Assembly: GCF_001692325.1 (NCBI RefSeq)
Contig: NZ_LXKN01000012.1
Span: 1-64,000, forward strand
Length of the DNA: 64,000 bases
Origin: Rhizobium sp. AC27/96
GTDB taxonomy: Bacteria; Pseudomonadota; Alphaproteobacteria; Rhizobiales; Rhizobiaceae
Direction of reading: 5' to 3'
Part shown: positions 6,575-15,075 of the stretch, in pieces
Position numbering within the stretch: the stretch's first letter is position 1
Layout of the letters: the number at the start of each line of letters is the position of its first letter
The notes under the pieces: generated by a model
What the model was told of the DNA's origin: nothing
The model's database searches: none
The model's input: the letters and a program-made list of their open reading frames with translations, nothing else
Made by a program: the position numbers and the translations under genes

Positions 6575-8977
6575 CTATCCCCTTACGAACGGCGTGGAGG
6601 ACTGCGACATCTTCTTGAGGCATGAAGGGCCCTTGCCCGGACCACCTTTCCTGAAGTTGATCTGATTGCCCTCGATATCGATTTTTAACGCGTAGAATTT
6701 GATACCCTGCTTATCGATGGTGATGTAGCCGCCGGGCGCCGAGAGGCGGATTTCATCGTTCGCGTAGATTTCCCAGACCTTGGCTTCGCCATGATATTTA
6801 TCGCCGGAAACGATGTTGTAGAGCTGCCCGACCTCGATGTTGATCTTCTCACCAACGGAGGTGTGCTGTTCCTTTCCAACCGTCTCCATATGGGTCTGGC
6901 CGACATTCGTGATCTTGCTCATGCCGATCTGTTGGACCTGGGCGACACCAACGCTGGTCGATTGGAACGACTGGACAATCGTGTTCATGATGCCGGAAAG
7001 CGGGAAGAAGCCGCCAGCGTCCTCCCCCATTCCGGTGCCGGAAGCAGCAAGATCCGTACCCGCATCCTTGCGCGGGGTCTGGCCGGAGACGACGCCGGCG
7101 CGCGATGCCAGACCACCCCCGGATAAAAATCCGAGTGCGGAGGAAGCAAGGGTCATTCCGAACGCACCAAGAGCCGGGCCGCCGCCACCGACCATCTGCC
7201 CGGCCTGTTGGAGGAGCGCCGAAGTCTGGCCCGCAAGGCCCATGACCCCTGTAAGCGCGTCCATTGCGCCAGAGCCCGTGCCACCCACAACCATGTTGAG
7301 CGACCCGCCGACCTCATGTTTCTGGTTGCCGCTCACCTCGACGGCGCGGTTGCCGCCGATCGACGAGACCTCGTGGCGGTCGACGCGCTTTGTGCGGTCA
7401 TTGCGAATGCGTGTCGTTTGGTCCTTCTGCGCGTGGAAGAACATATTTTCCCGGCCGGCATCGTCCTCGAAGGTCATTTCATTAAAGCCGGTACCCTTGT
7501 GCGTGTTGGAGCGCATGACCATGCGGGTCTTGTTGCCGGGAAGGTCATAGGGCACGCCATTATTCGGATTGGGCACCACGCCGGTTACCAGCGGCCTGTC
7601 CGGATCGCCGTCGATGAAGGCGACCATGACTTCCATGCCGATGCGGGGAATAACCTGTCCGCCCCAGGTTCCACCTGCCCAGTTCTGGGCAACGCGCACC
7701 CAGCAAGTGTCCGAGCCATCCTTCTTGGCGCGCCGATCCCACGGGTACCAGAGCTTGATGCGGCCATATTGGTCCGGATGGATTTCCTCGCCGGAAGGAC
7801 CTGCAACGATAGCCACCTGCGTGCCGCGAATGCGCGGCCGTTCGGTCTCGCGATGCGGCGTCATGGCGACGCGTGACGGCACCGCCTCGAATTCGTTGGT
7901 GTATTCCGGCTGGTCCATGTTGGTTTCATAGGAGGGATCGACGGCGAAATGGGTCGCGCGAACGATGACATGCTCCTCGTAGACATGCTCCGGATGGGCC
8001 ACCTCATAGGGCGTAAAGCGCCGCCCCGCCTCCAGTATCCGCGATGAAGACTGTCCGACGACACGGTTATGGTCAGCCTCGCTTGCCTGCATGCGAAGCT
8101 TTTGCGCCCGCTCGGCCTCAGAGACGGAGGAAATGCGAGCGGGATATTCGTAAAGTTCGCGCTTCATCGCGCCCGGCATCTGCACCAGAGAAGGCGTAGC
8201 CGTGCCTGGCACCATCTGCGGCGTTTCGAAATTCCAGTCGGCGCCGGCGCGCTGGCCCGGAACGTAAGCGTAGTGCTTCATCCATTCGCTGATATGGTTG
8301 CGGTCGGTCGAGCCCTGCGCCAGGCGCACCCTGCTCTCACCTTCGGCGGATGGCGATGGTCCGGCCCATGAATTGGCGCCGTCGGCCACATGCAGCCGGT
8401 GGCTGCCGTTCTCATGGGAGAACCAGTAGAACAGGCCGTCTTCCTCGAAACGGCGGGTCAAATAGTCGAGATCCGTTTCGTTCCACTGCACCGAGTAGTG
8501 CTGCGGCGGCGGTGGCGTGACCACACCGGAGACGTCGGGCGCCGGAATGCCGTGCTCGGAAAACAGCGTCTCGACGATATCGATGCTGGTCTTGTCCATC
8601 CATATGCGGCAGTCCGAGCGCTGGGACAGCAGCCACATCTGCGGCTTCAGAACCATCGAATATGAGCGCAGGCCGCGCGTGATCGGCGGCCCTTCCTGAA
8701 GCGACGTCACCAGGCCGTTGAAGGGGCGGCGAATCCCGTCGCCGCCATCTTCGGCCTGCTGGACCTCGATCGAAATATCCACCAGCCGGCCGATCAGCTC
8801 TTGCGGCTGGATCACCTCCCGCTTGGCGCGCACGGAAAGACGGATTTCGAAAAGCGAAGAGACGCCCTCCGTTATCATCACGCGCTCCGGCAGGAGCTGG
8901 TCCGTGCCAAGCGGCGAGACGACCCTGAGATTTCGGGTCGCCTGGATGAAATCTTCAGATGAGGGCTGATCAGTCAT
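6575..8977 (-). CDS. vgrG: VgrG, T6SS spike protein
   Basis: An 800-residue spike protein. Residues about 15-370 form the gp27-like part (FNGLVTSLQEG, NETDLDYLTRRFEEDGLFYWF), and about 385-480 the gp5 OB-fold (DQYGRIKLWYPWD, PRIGMEVMVAFIDGDPDRP). Beta-helix needle repeats occupy about 510-560 and 680-775. They are split by a roughly 100-residue Gly/Ala-rich, hydrophobic stretch (565-665), which is unusual. The short tail after 775 (KGGPGKGPSCLKKM) probably docks the adaptor, effector or PAAR. It is followed 4 bases later by the DUF4123 adaptor. This is the only vgrG in the window. Confidence 0.95.
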   Translation of the reverse strand: MTDQPSSEDFIQATRNLRVVSPLGTDQLLPERVMITEGVSSLFEIRLSVRAKREVIQPQELIGRLVDISIEVQQAEDGGDGIRRPFNGLVTSLQEGPPITRGLRSYSMVLKPQMWLLSQRSDCRIWMDKTSIDIVETLFSEHGIPAPDVSGVVTPPPPQHYSVQWNETDLDYLTRRFEEDGLFYWFSHENGSHRLHVADGANSWAGPSPSAEGESRVRLAQGSTDRNHISEWMKHYAYVPGQRAGADWNFETPQMVPGTATPSLVQMPGAMKRELYEYPARISSVSEAERAQKLRMQASEADHNRVVGQSSSRILEAGRRFTPYEVAHPEHVYEEHVIVRATHFAVDPSYETNMDQPEYTNEFEAVPSRVAMTPHRETERPRIRGTQVAIVAGPSGEEIHPDQYGRIKLWYPWDRRAKKDGSDTCWVRVAQNWAGGTWGGQVIPRIGMEVMVAFIDGDPDRPLVTGVVPNPNNGVPYDLPGNKTRMVMRSNTHKGTGFNEMTFEDDAGRENMFFHAQKDQTTRIRNDRTKRVDRHEVSSIGGNRAVEVSGNQKHEVGGSLNMVVGGTGSGAMDALTGVMGLAGQTSALLQQAGQMVGGGGPALGAFGMTLASSALGFLSGGGLASRAGVVSGQTPRKDAGTDLAASGTGMGEDAGGFFPLSGIMNTIVQSFQSTSVGVAQVQQIGMSKITNVGQTHMETVGKEQHTSVGEKINIEVGQLYNIVSGDKYHGEAKVWEIYANDEIRLSAPGGYITIDKQGIKFYALKIDIEGNQINFRKGGPGKGPSCLKKMSQSSTPFVRG

Positions 8978-9034
8978 TACGCGCTTCTCGCTTTTCCATC
9001 ATGCCAAAGCCGATTGTGTCCGGCGGCCGGTCAT

Positions 9035-9625
9035 TTAGCCGGTTGCAGACATCGCCTGTGCAAAGCGTCGCTGGAAATTCTGCAGCAGGGTAAGCTTGTC
9101 AAACTGATGCAGAATTTCGAAGCGGCCCGACTGGCTGTTGTAATATGCAGCCGCCATTGGATTTTCGTCGCCCTGTTGAATGAAGGGCACCGCCGGATTG
9201 CCGTAGAGAATTTTGTTGGGCGCGGGATCCTTCCCGACAATGTCCAGGAACGCCAGCGGCACGGCCACCTTGTAATGCTCGAGGGCCGTCGCCTTCAGAA
9301 TATTCTTCTTGCCGGTGTAGCTGTGAACGATGCTCACCTTCCCATTGGGAACGCTGACGATCTGTTCGCCCGGCTTGATCCACTCGGTCAGAAGCTCGCG
9401 GAAGCCCGGCATTTCGCGCAGCTTCTTGCCTTCGAAATAGACATCCTCGACCTGCGCAATCGTGTAGACATAGCGCATGACCTGAACGTGGCTCGTACCA
9501 ACGACCTTTACGCCCTTGATCTTGTAGCTGGGCGCGACCATGCCGAAGATGCTTTCGGTCGAAACATATTCGACGATGAGATGCTGCGGCGTCAAAGACA
9601 CTTTATCTATCGGCAATCCACTCAC
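9035..9625 (-). CDS. Unrecognised 196-residue protein encoded between hcp and vgrG
   Basis: I do not recognise the family. A GTG start at 9625 is chosen because AGGAG lies 8 bases upstream. The protein (opening SGLPIDKVSLTPQHL) is soluble, has no signal peptide or membrane segment, and is rich in beta-type alternation with many Val, Tyr and Lys residues in the first 130 positions. The C-terminal part (ENPMAAAYYNSQSGRFEIL) looks helical. It occupies the slot that in Agrobacterium holds the tae/tai amidase effector and immunity genes, but no amidase Cys-His motif is visible and there is only one gene. It may be a conserved T6SS accessory protein or an unknown effector or immunity protein. Confidence 0.75.
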   Translation of the reverse strand: MSGLPIDKVSLTPQHLIVEYVSTESIFGMVAPSYKIKGVKVVGTSHVQVMRYVYTIAQVEDVYFEGKKLREMPGFRELLTEWIKPGEQIVSVPNGKVSIVHSYTGKKNILKATALEHYKVAVPLAFLDIVGKDPAPNKILYGNPAVPFIQQGDENPMAAAYYNSQSGRFEILHQFDKLTLLQNFQRRFAQAMSATG

Positions 9626-9739
9626 GGGATGATCTCCTGCTTTTCCCGAACGGCCACGACATGCCCCCAAGATCGACATCGCAATCCCGGATTCATCTGC
9701 GCAGAGCGCCATGCTTGACTTGAGATACGCGGATAGGAT

Positions 9740-9770
9740 GGAGGCGCCACCGCACTTGGCCGGCGCCTCC
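9740..9770 (-). terminator. Hairpin just downstream of hcp (partial terminator or processing stem)
   Basis: GGAGGCGCC at 9740-9748 and GGCGCCTCC at 9762-9770 form a perfect 9-bp stem, 16-46 bases after the hcp stop and ahead of the next gene in the operon. On the minus strand it is not followed by a T-run, so it may attenuate or protect the hcp message rather than end it completely. Hcp is needed in large amounts, which fits. Confidence 0.5.
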
Positions 9771-9785
9771 TTTCCACAGTGGATT

Positions 9786-10262
9786 TTATGCTGCCTTGGT
9801 GGTTGCCAGATCGTAAGACGCGATCATCGGCGACTGCGGCGATTGCGAGTCGTCGTAAGGCGTGTACTTCACTTCCATCTTGGTGAAGTTGAGCTTGATC
9901 GTTTCGACCGGGCGATCGCCATTGGAATCGACCGAGTAGCTGGCGATCAGCGTGTTGGTGAGCGTGTATTCGATGTAGGTGTCGCCCGGATTGCCAGTCG
10001 TCACGAGATGGATGACGGCCTGCTTGCCGGTGCGGCCGGAGCATGCTTCCTGGAACAGCTTGGTTGACGAGGAATCGCTGACCTTGGTCAGGATGACTTC
10101 CGAAACGGTGGGTTCGGAAGCTTCACGGTTCGCCGCCGAACCGGCCGACGTCTTCATGTTGCGCGAGACGTTCCAGTGAATGACTTCGATGTCCATCCAC
10201 TTCTTGTGCTGTTCGTGGGTGGCATCGCCCTGAATTCCGTCGATCTGCAGATAAATCGGCAT
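9786..10262 (-). CDS. hcp: Hcp, T6SS tube protein
   Basis: A 158-residue Hcp subunit that stacks as hexamer rings to form the inner tube. The opening MPIYLQIDGIQGDATHEQH and the segments SEVILTKVSD and the late KMEVKYTPYD are typical. ATG 10262 is chosen because AGGAG precedes it at a good distance; an upstream in-frame extension lacks family similarity. It lies 63 bases after clpV and is followed by a hairpin at 9740-9770. It belongs to the leftward clpV-hcp-vgrG operon. Confidence 0.96.
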   Translation of the reverse strand: MPIYLQIDGIQGDATHEQHKKWMDIEVIHWNVSRNMKTSAGSAANREASEPTVSEVILTKVSDSSSTKLFQEACSGRTGKQAVIHLVTTGNPGDTYIEYTLTNTLIASYSVDSNGDRPVETIKLNFTKMEVKYTPYDDSQSPQSPMIASYDLATTKAA

Positions 10263-10325
10263 GCTCTCAACTCTCCTGTTAGGATTGAATTCGCCCTGTC
10301 GCTGCAAGGCGGGTTACCTTTCCGT

Positions 10326-13073
10326 CTAATGCCGCATCCGGACATGGTGGTCGTCCGGGGCTGCTTCATTCGCCGTGCCGCCTTGTCCACGGTCAGCGAA
10401 TTCGTCGTCGTCCACCTGGCTTTCCTCGATGAGGAACCGGTGATCGCCAAAACTGATGATGATGCCGCCAATTCTCCGTCCCGCCGCAACCGCATCGAGG
10501 AAGAAGGTCGACAGTTCGGGAAGAAGATCGCGGCCGATCATGGTCTCGATGGCGCGGGCGCCCAGTTCGCTTGCCTTTGCGCGTGCAACCAGCGCTTCGC
10601 GAGCCTCTCCCGACAGCGAAACGCTCGTGCCATAGGACGCTGCGACACGATCGCGAATGCGGTCGATCTGGATGTCGACAATGCCGCTCAAGGTCTCGCC
10701 GTTGAGCGGCATGAAGGGCAGAACCGTGGTGCGTCCGACGAAGGCGGGCTTGAAATGCTTCTGCAATTCCGGAAGCAGCAGGGCCTCCAGCGCCTCGCCT
10801 TCCGGCATGGTATCGGGATCTACAGCGAGAGCCGCCAGCAGTTCCGAGCCGGTATTAGCCGTCATCACGATGGTCGTGTTCTTGAAATCGATATCGCGGC
10901 CTTCGCCATCGCGCAGAGTGCCCTTGTCGAACACCTGGTAGAACACTTCCTGGACGCCAGGATGCGCCTTGTCGATTTCGTCGAGCAGCAGGACACCATA
11001 GGGACGGCGGCGCACGGCCTCGGTCAAAACCCCGCCTTCGCCATAGCCGACATAGCCGGGCGGCGATCCGAGCAGCAGGGAAACCTTATGCTCTTCCTTG
11101 AATTCCGACATGTTGATGGTCGTCAGATACTGACTGCCGCCATAGAGAAGATCGGCCAGCGAAAGCGCCGTTTCCGTCTTGCCGGTTCCCGACATGCCAA
11201 CCAGCAGGAAGACGGCGGGCGGGCGGCGCGGATCGGAAAGTCCGGCGCGCGCAGACCGCATCGCCGCCGAAATCCGGTCGATCGCCGCATCCTGACCCAG
11301 AACTCGCTCCTTGAGCCTGGCGTCGAGCGTCTTGACTGTCTGGACCTGATCCGAGAGCAGCTTGCCGACCGGAATCCCCGTCCAGCGCGCGACGATGCCG
11401 GCGATGACTTCCTTGTCGACCACACGGGGAACGAGGGGCATTTCGCCGGCAAACTCCGCGAGATATCGCTCCGCTTGCGCCAACGCGGCCTTGATTGTTT
11501 CAGGCGATGAGCCGTGCGGCGGGAAAAGCGCGACATTGTCACCACGCGCCGGTGCCTCATCTGCTGCCGGCTGCGCATGGGGCTCTTTCAGGAGCGCTTC
11601 AATTCTGTCGGCTTCTTTCGACAGCCGAATTTCTTCGTCCAGCTTGGCCTGAAGCCGTTCGATCTCGGCGATCACCTCGGCTTTCTCGTTGCCGATGATG
11701 GTCAGGCGGGCAGTCAGCTCCGGCGTTGGTGGCTCCGCGGACAGCGCCTCCACCTCGGATTCGAGCATCTCCTGCTCGTGGCGCAGGCTATTCAGCGCCT
11801 CAGGGACTGTTTGCCGGGCCAACGACACGGCAGCGGCAGCGGTATCGATGAGGCTGATCGCCTTGTCCGGCAGTTGCCGTGCAGGGATGTAGCGTGCCGA
11901 AAGGCGAACGGCGGCAGCCAGCGCCTCGTCGCGAATGCGAACCTTGTGGTGGGCCTTGAAGCTGTCGACGACGCCCCGCAGCATACGAATTGCCGTCTCT
12001 TCGTCGGGCTCGAGCACCTGGACGACCTGAAAGCGCCGGGTCAGCGCCGCATCCTTCTCGATGTGGCGCTTGTATTCGCTCCAGGTCGTTGCGGCGATCG
12101 TTCTGAGTTCCCCGCGCGCAAGCGCCGGCTTCAAGATATTGGCCGCATCGCCCTGCCCTGCCTGACCGCCTGCGCCAATGAGACCATGTGCCTCATCGAT
12201 GAAAAGGATGATCGGCTCCGGCGAAGCCTGAACCGCGGCAACGACACCGTGCAGGCGTCGTTCGAACTCACCCTTAACACCCGCACCGGCTTGCAACAGG
12301 CTGAGGTCGAGCAACAGTATCCTGACCGGCTTCAGCATGTCCGGCACGTTTCCAGAGGCGATCTCAAGCGCCAGCGCCTCGGCGACGGCGGTCTTGCCGA
12401 CGCCGGCCTCCCCGACGAGGATCGGATTGTTCTGGCGACGCCGCATCAGGATATCGATGACTTGGCGCAGTTCACGATCGCGCCCGATGACCGGATCTAT
12501 GCGACCGAGCTTGGCATCGGCCGTCATGTCCCGGGTGTACAGACGCAGAAATTCGTTCTCACCGGCAGCGGAAGCTGGTGATGATTGCGATGACAACGAA
12601 GCCGGCTCATCGGCCGACGACGTGGCATTCAAGCGCTTCTCAAGAGCATTGCGGTCGATATCCCGCAGGGACGGCGCCATGCCGCGAGCCATGATTCGCA
12701 GCGACTGATCGTCGGTCAAAGCGGTCAAAAGATCGGCCAAGGTGATGCTTTTTCGACCACATTGAAGCGAAGCGACGAGCCACGCCTCCCGCATCAAGGC
12801 AAGGAGGTTCTGGGACAGCACCAGCGCATTGCCGCCGTCCCGCGGCAATTCCGCGATGGCGGTATCAAGCTCGGTGCGCAAAGCCTGCGAAGATACGTTA
12901 AGCCCTTCAAAAAAAGAGCAAACTTCCGATACGTCCAGCAATACGCGTATCCAGTTTGCGACATCCACGGCGGCATGCCGTTCGCGCGCAGCAAGTGACG
13001 CTGCGGCCTCGAGACCGACACGCAATTCGGGCTCAAGCGTTCTGATCAGACGATTGAGATCGATGTTCGACAC
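10326..13073 (-). CDS. clpV: ClpV (TssH), T6SS sheath-disassembly AAA+ ATPase
   Basis: A 915-residue ClpB-type hexameric unfoldase that recycles contracted TssB/TssC sheath. It has an N-terminal Clp_N region (1-150), a first Walker A GEAGVGKT (221-228) with LFIDEAHGLIGAGG downstream, a coiled middle domain (about 415-500), and a second AAA+ domain with GMSGTGKT and LLLDEIDKAH. Translation starts at GTG 13073, preceded by AAGGAGGAGA. It is the first gene of the leftward operon and divergent from tssA. Confidence 0.96.
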   Translation of the reverse strand: MSNIDLNRLIRTLEPELRVGLEAAASLAARERHAAVDVANWIRVLLDVSEVCSFFEGLNVSSQALRTELDTAIAELPRDGGNALVLSQNLLALMREAWLVASLQCGRKSITLADLLTALTDDQSLRIMARGMAPSLRDIDRNALEKRLNATSSADEPASLSSQSSPASAAGENEFLRLYTRDMTADAKLGRIDPVIGRDRELRQVIDILMRRRQNNPILVGEAGVGKTAVAEALALEIASGNVPDMLKPVRILLLDLSLLQAGAGVKGEFERRLHGVVAAVQASPEPIILFIDEAHGLIGAGGQAGQGDAANILKPALARGELRTIAATTWSEYKRHIEKDAALTRRFQVVQVLEPDEETAIRMLRGVVDSFKAHHKVRIRDEALAAAVRLSARYIPARQLPDKAISLIDTAAAAVSLARQTVPEALNSLRHEQEMLESEVEALSAEPPTPELTARLTIIGNEKAEVIAEIERLQAKLDEEIRLSKEADRIEALLKEPHAQPAADEAPARGDNVALFPPHGSSPETIKAALAQAERYLAEFAGEMPLVPRVVDKEVIAGIVARWTGIPVGKLLSDQVQTVKTLDARLKERVLGQDAAIDRISAAMRSARAGLSDPRRPPAVFLLVGMSGTGKTETALSLADLLYGGSQYLTTINMSEFKEEHKVSLLLGSPPGYVGYGEGGVLTEAVRRRPYGVLLLDEIDKAHPGVQEVFYQVFDKGTLRDGEGRDIDFKNTTIVMTANTGSELLAALAVDPDTMPEGEALEALLLPELQKHFKPAFVGRTTVLPFMPLNGETLSGIVDIQIDRIRDRVAASYGTSVSLSGEAREALVARAKASELGARAIETMIGRDLLPELSTFFLDAVAAGRRIGGIIISFGDHRFLIEESQVDDDEFADRGQGGTANEAAPDDHHVRMRH

Positions 13074-13228
13074 GTGGAAATCTCCTCCTTAGGTTTCTAG
13101 TTGGGTGTATCCTCCATGCCGGTCGAACAACTAGGGCGCTTATCCAAATGTGTCCAGACCGCAAACATTAATTTTTTCCGGACTTTCTAATTTCTGATTG
13201 TCATAATTCCTTTGCAGAATATACACGG

Positions 13229-13257
13229 TTGACAATGGAATATATCGACATAACTAT
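13229..13257 (+). promoter_or_regulatory. Candidate promoter for the tssA operon in the divergent clpV-tssA region
   Basis: TTGACA at 13229-13234 is a perfect -35 element, followed after 17 bases by AACTAT (13252-13257), a weak -10 match (3 of 6). It would start transcription about 35-45 bases before tssA. The whole 13074-13299 region is markedly AT-rich. No sigma-54 GG-N10-GC element was seen. Confidence 0.4.
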
Positions 13258-13308
13258 CTTGCGCTTGGATGATGTAGTTATAAATTTGGAGTTAAGCCTC
13301 TGCTCAAT

Positions 13309-14349
13309 GTGCGAAACATAGAGACTCCATTTGAAGAAAATGCGCCATGTGGAGAAAACATGCGCAGCAATACTTCATTGCGCGAAATATACTACAGAAT
13401 AAAGGACGCAAGAAACCAGGCGCGCGCTGCAGAACGAGGTATATCACCCGGGGAGAATATTAGTCTTCCACCTGCCTGGTCAGACGTTAGCAATCTGGGA
13501 TTGCAGATTGTTTCTTCAAAAAGTAAGGATCTCGAAGTATTGGCGTGGCTCGCGGAAGCAGAACTACGTTTGCGCGGTTTTGAAGGATTGAAGGATGTCT
13601 ACGAGGGAATTGCGTCGCTTTTAGACAAGCATTGGGAGAGATTCCATTCTGTCGGCGAGGACGACATGGAAGAACGCCTGGCGCCTCTCGCAGGGCTGAA
13701 CGGCGTAGGTGGCGAGGGCACAATCATTCAGGCAATCAGGCTTACTCCGCTCGTGCCTGGCATGAAATTCGGCCAGTTTTCGCTTTGGGATTTCCAGCTT
13801 TCACAACGACCTAACGAGACCAGACGGCGCGATGAACTGAACCAGGCCGTCATCGTGGCCGGCACTGCCGCCATGAGCTCCCACCTCGAACACCTCAGCG
13901 GCTGCCTCGTCGCTTTTGACCGCCTTGTGGCGATCCTGAACGAGCGCTGCGGCGCGATGGCGCCGCCCAGCTCCAACACGCATAACGTCCTGCATGAAGC
14001 CGCATCGGCGCTTCGCGCTCTTGCCGGTATCGAGGCTCACACGGTCGAAGACGGAGTTGCGCCACAGGCGCCGGCAGGTGGGGGTGAACCGGCTCAGATA
14101 CTTCCACGCACCCTCAATGCCGAAACGATAGGATCCCGCGAGGAGGCGTTCGAGCTCATGCTTGCCGTTGCGCGCTACTTCCGCCGCACGGAGCCGCACT
14201 CCCCGATCTCAATGGCGATCGAGACGATGGTGCGGCGGGGACGCATGGATTTCTCTGAGTTGCTGGCCGAATTGCTACCCGAACAACAAACCCGAAACGC
14301 CGTGCTGACGGCGGCTGGAATCCAGCCAAAGTCCAACAAGGGTGGCTGA
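13309..14349 (+). CDS. tssA: TssA (ImpA), T6SS baseplate/sheath assembly protein
   Basis: A 346-residue ImpA_N-domain protein that coordinates tail-sheath polymerisation. The hallmark [11 protein letters not shown] is at residues 11-21, followed by the helical region with [21 protein letters not shown]. The GTG at 13309 is the first normal start, but GGAG at 13288-13291 is 17 bases away. An in-frame CTG at 13300 is 8 bases from it and would give an opening MLNV like other TssA proteins, so the true start may be 13300. It is the first gene of the rightward operon, and its first 250 bases are more AT-rich than the rest. Confidence 0.9.
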   Translation: MRNIETPFEENAPCGENMRSNTSLREIYYRIKDARNQARAAERGISPGENISLPPAWSDVSNLGLQIVSSKSKDLEVLAWLAEAELRLRGFEGLKDVYEGIASLLDKHWERFHSVGEDDMEERLAPLAGLNGVGGEGTIIQAIRLTPLVPGMKFGQFSLWDFQLSQRPNETRRRDELNQAVIVAGTAAMSSHLEHLSGCLVAFDRLVAILNERCGAMAPPSSNTHNVLHEAASALRALAGIEAHTVEDGVAPQAPAGGGEPAQILPRTLNAETIGSREEAFELMLAVARYFRRTEPHSPISMAIETMVRRGRMDFSELLAELLPEQQTRNAVLTAAGIQPKSNKGG

Positions 14350-14453
14350 CGGACACAACCAATTTTGAACTTTTTGCAACCAGCTCTTCCCAAAGTCGAG
14401 TTGTGCCACATGTGAAAAGCAAGTTTGCCCGCTTGGGATTGAAGGAGAAGCTT

Positions 14454-14966
14454 ATGGCAAGTGTTCATGAAAAACTGGAGCGAGTACGCAAGCCGAGGGT
14501 CCACATCAAGTACGAAGTGGAGACCGAAGGCGCCATGGTCGTGAAGGAATTACCCTTCGTCGTCGGCGTGCTCGGTGATTTCTCCGGCAATCCGACCCAG
14601 CCGCTGAAACCATTCGGCGAACGCAAGTTCGTGCAGATCGATCGCGACAATTTCGACGATGTCATGCGCCGCATGACGCCTGGTTTGAACATATCGGTCG
14701 AAAACACGCTGCAAGGCGATGGTTCGCAACTGCCCGTCTCGCTCAAGTTCGAGAGCATGGACGATTTCGAGCCCGGCTCGGTCGTCAACCAGGTCCCCGC
14801 GCTGAAGGCGCTGCTGGACGCCCGCAACCAGCTTCGAGACCTGATGAGCAAGGCCGACCGCTCGGAAGAGCTGGAACGACTGCTCGAGGAAGTCCTGCAA
14901 AACAAGGCGGATCTCTCGAAGCTGATGTCCGAGCTCGGTGTGGAAGAAAAGCCCGCCGCCAGCTGA
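14454..14966 (+). CDS. tssB: TssB (ImpB/VipA), T6SS contractile sheath small subunit
   Basis: A 170-residue sheath protein. Family landmarks are [13 protein letters not shown] (residues 13-25), [26 protein letters not shown] and MRRMTPGL, with a helical C-terminus carrying [14 protein letters not shown] 14454 follows AAGGAGAAG; an upstream ATG in the same frame lacks a ribosome site. It pairs with TssC to form the sheath contracted during firing. A gap of 104 bases separates it from tssA. Confidence 0.96.
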   Translation: MASVHEKLERVRKPRVHIKYEVETEGAMVVKELPFVVGVLGDFSGNPTQPLKPFGERKFVQIDRDNFDDVMRRMTPGLNISVENTLQGDGSQLPVSLKFESMDDFEPGSVVNQVPALKALLDARNQLRDLMSKADRSEELERLLEEVLQNKADLSKLMSELGVEEKPAAS

Positions 14967-15075
14967 TTGCCATCACGATCCGCCTGTCGGGTCGTTCAGT
15001 TCTGTTTCAAGCAGCCGGTAGCGGCAAGCGCGCAAGCCTCACCGATATCGCTGCATCTTCCGTAAGGATCGAAAA

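Noticed and set aside
10176..11510. A 444-codon plus-strand open frame across hcp and clpV
   Set aside because: It is antisense to strongly supported T6SS genes and has no recognisable domain.
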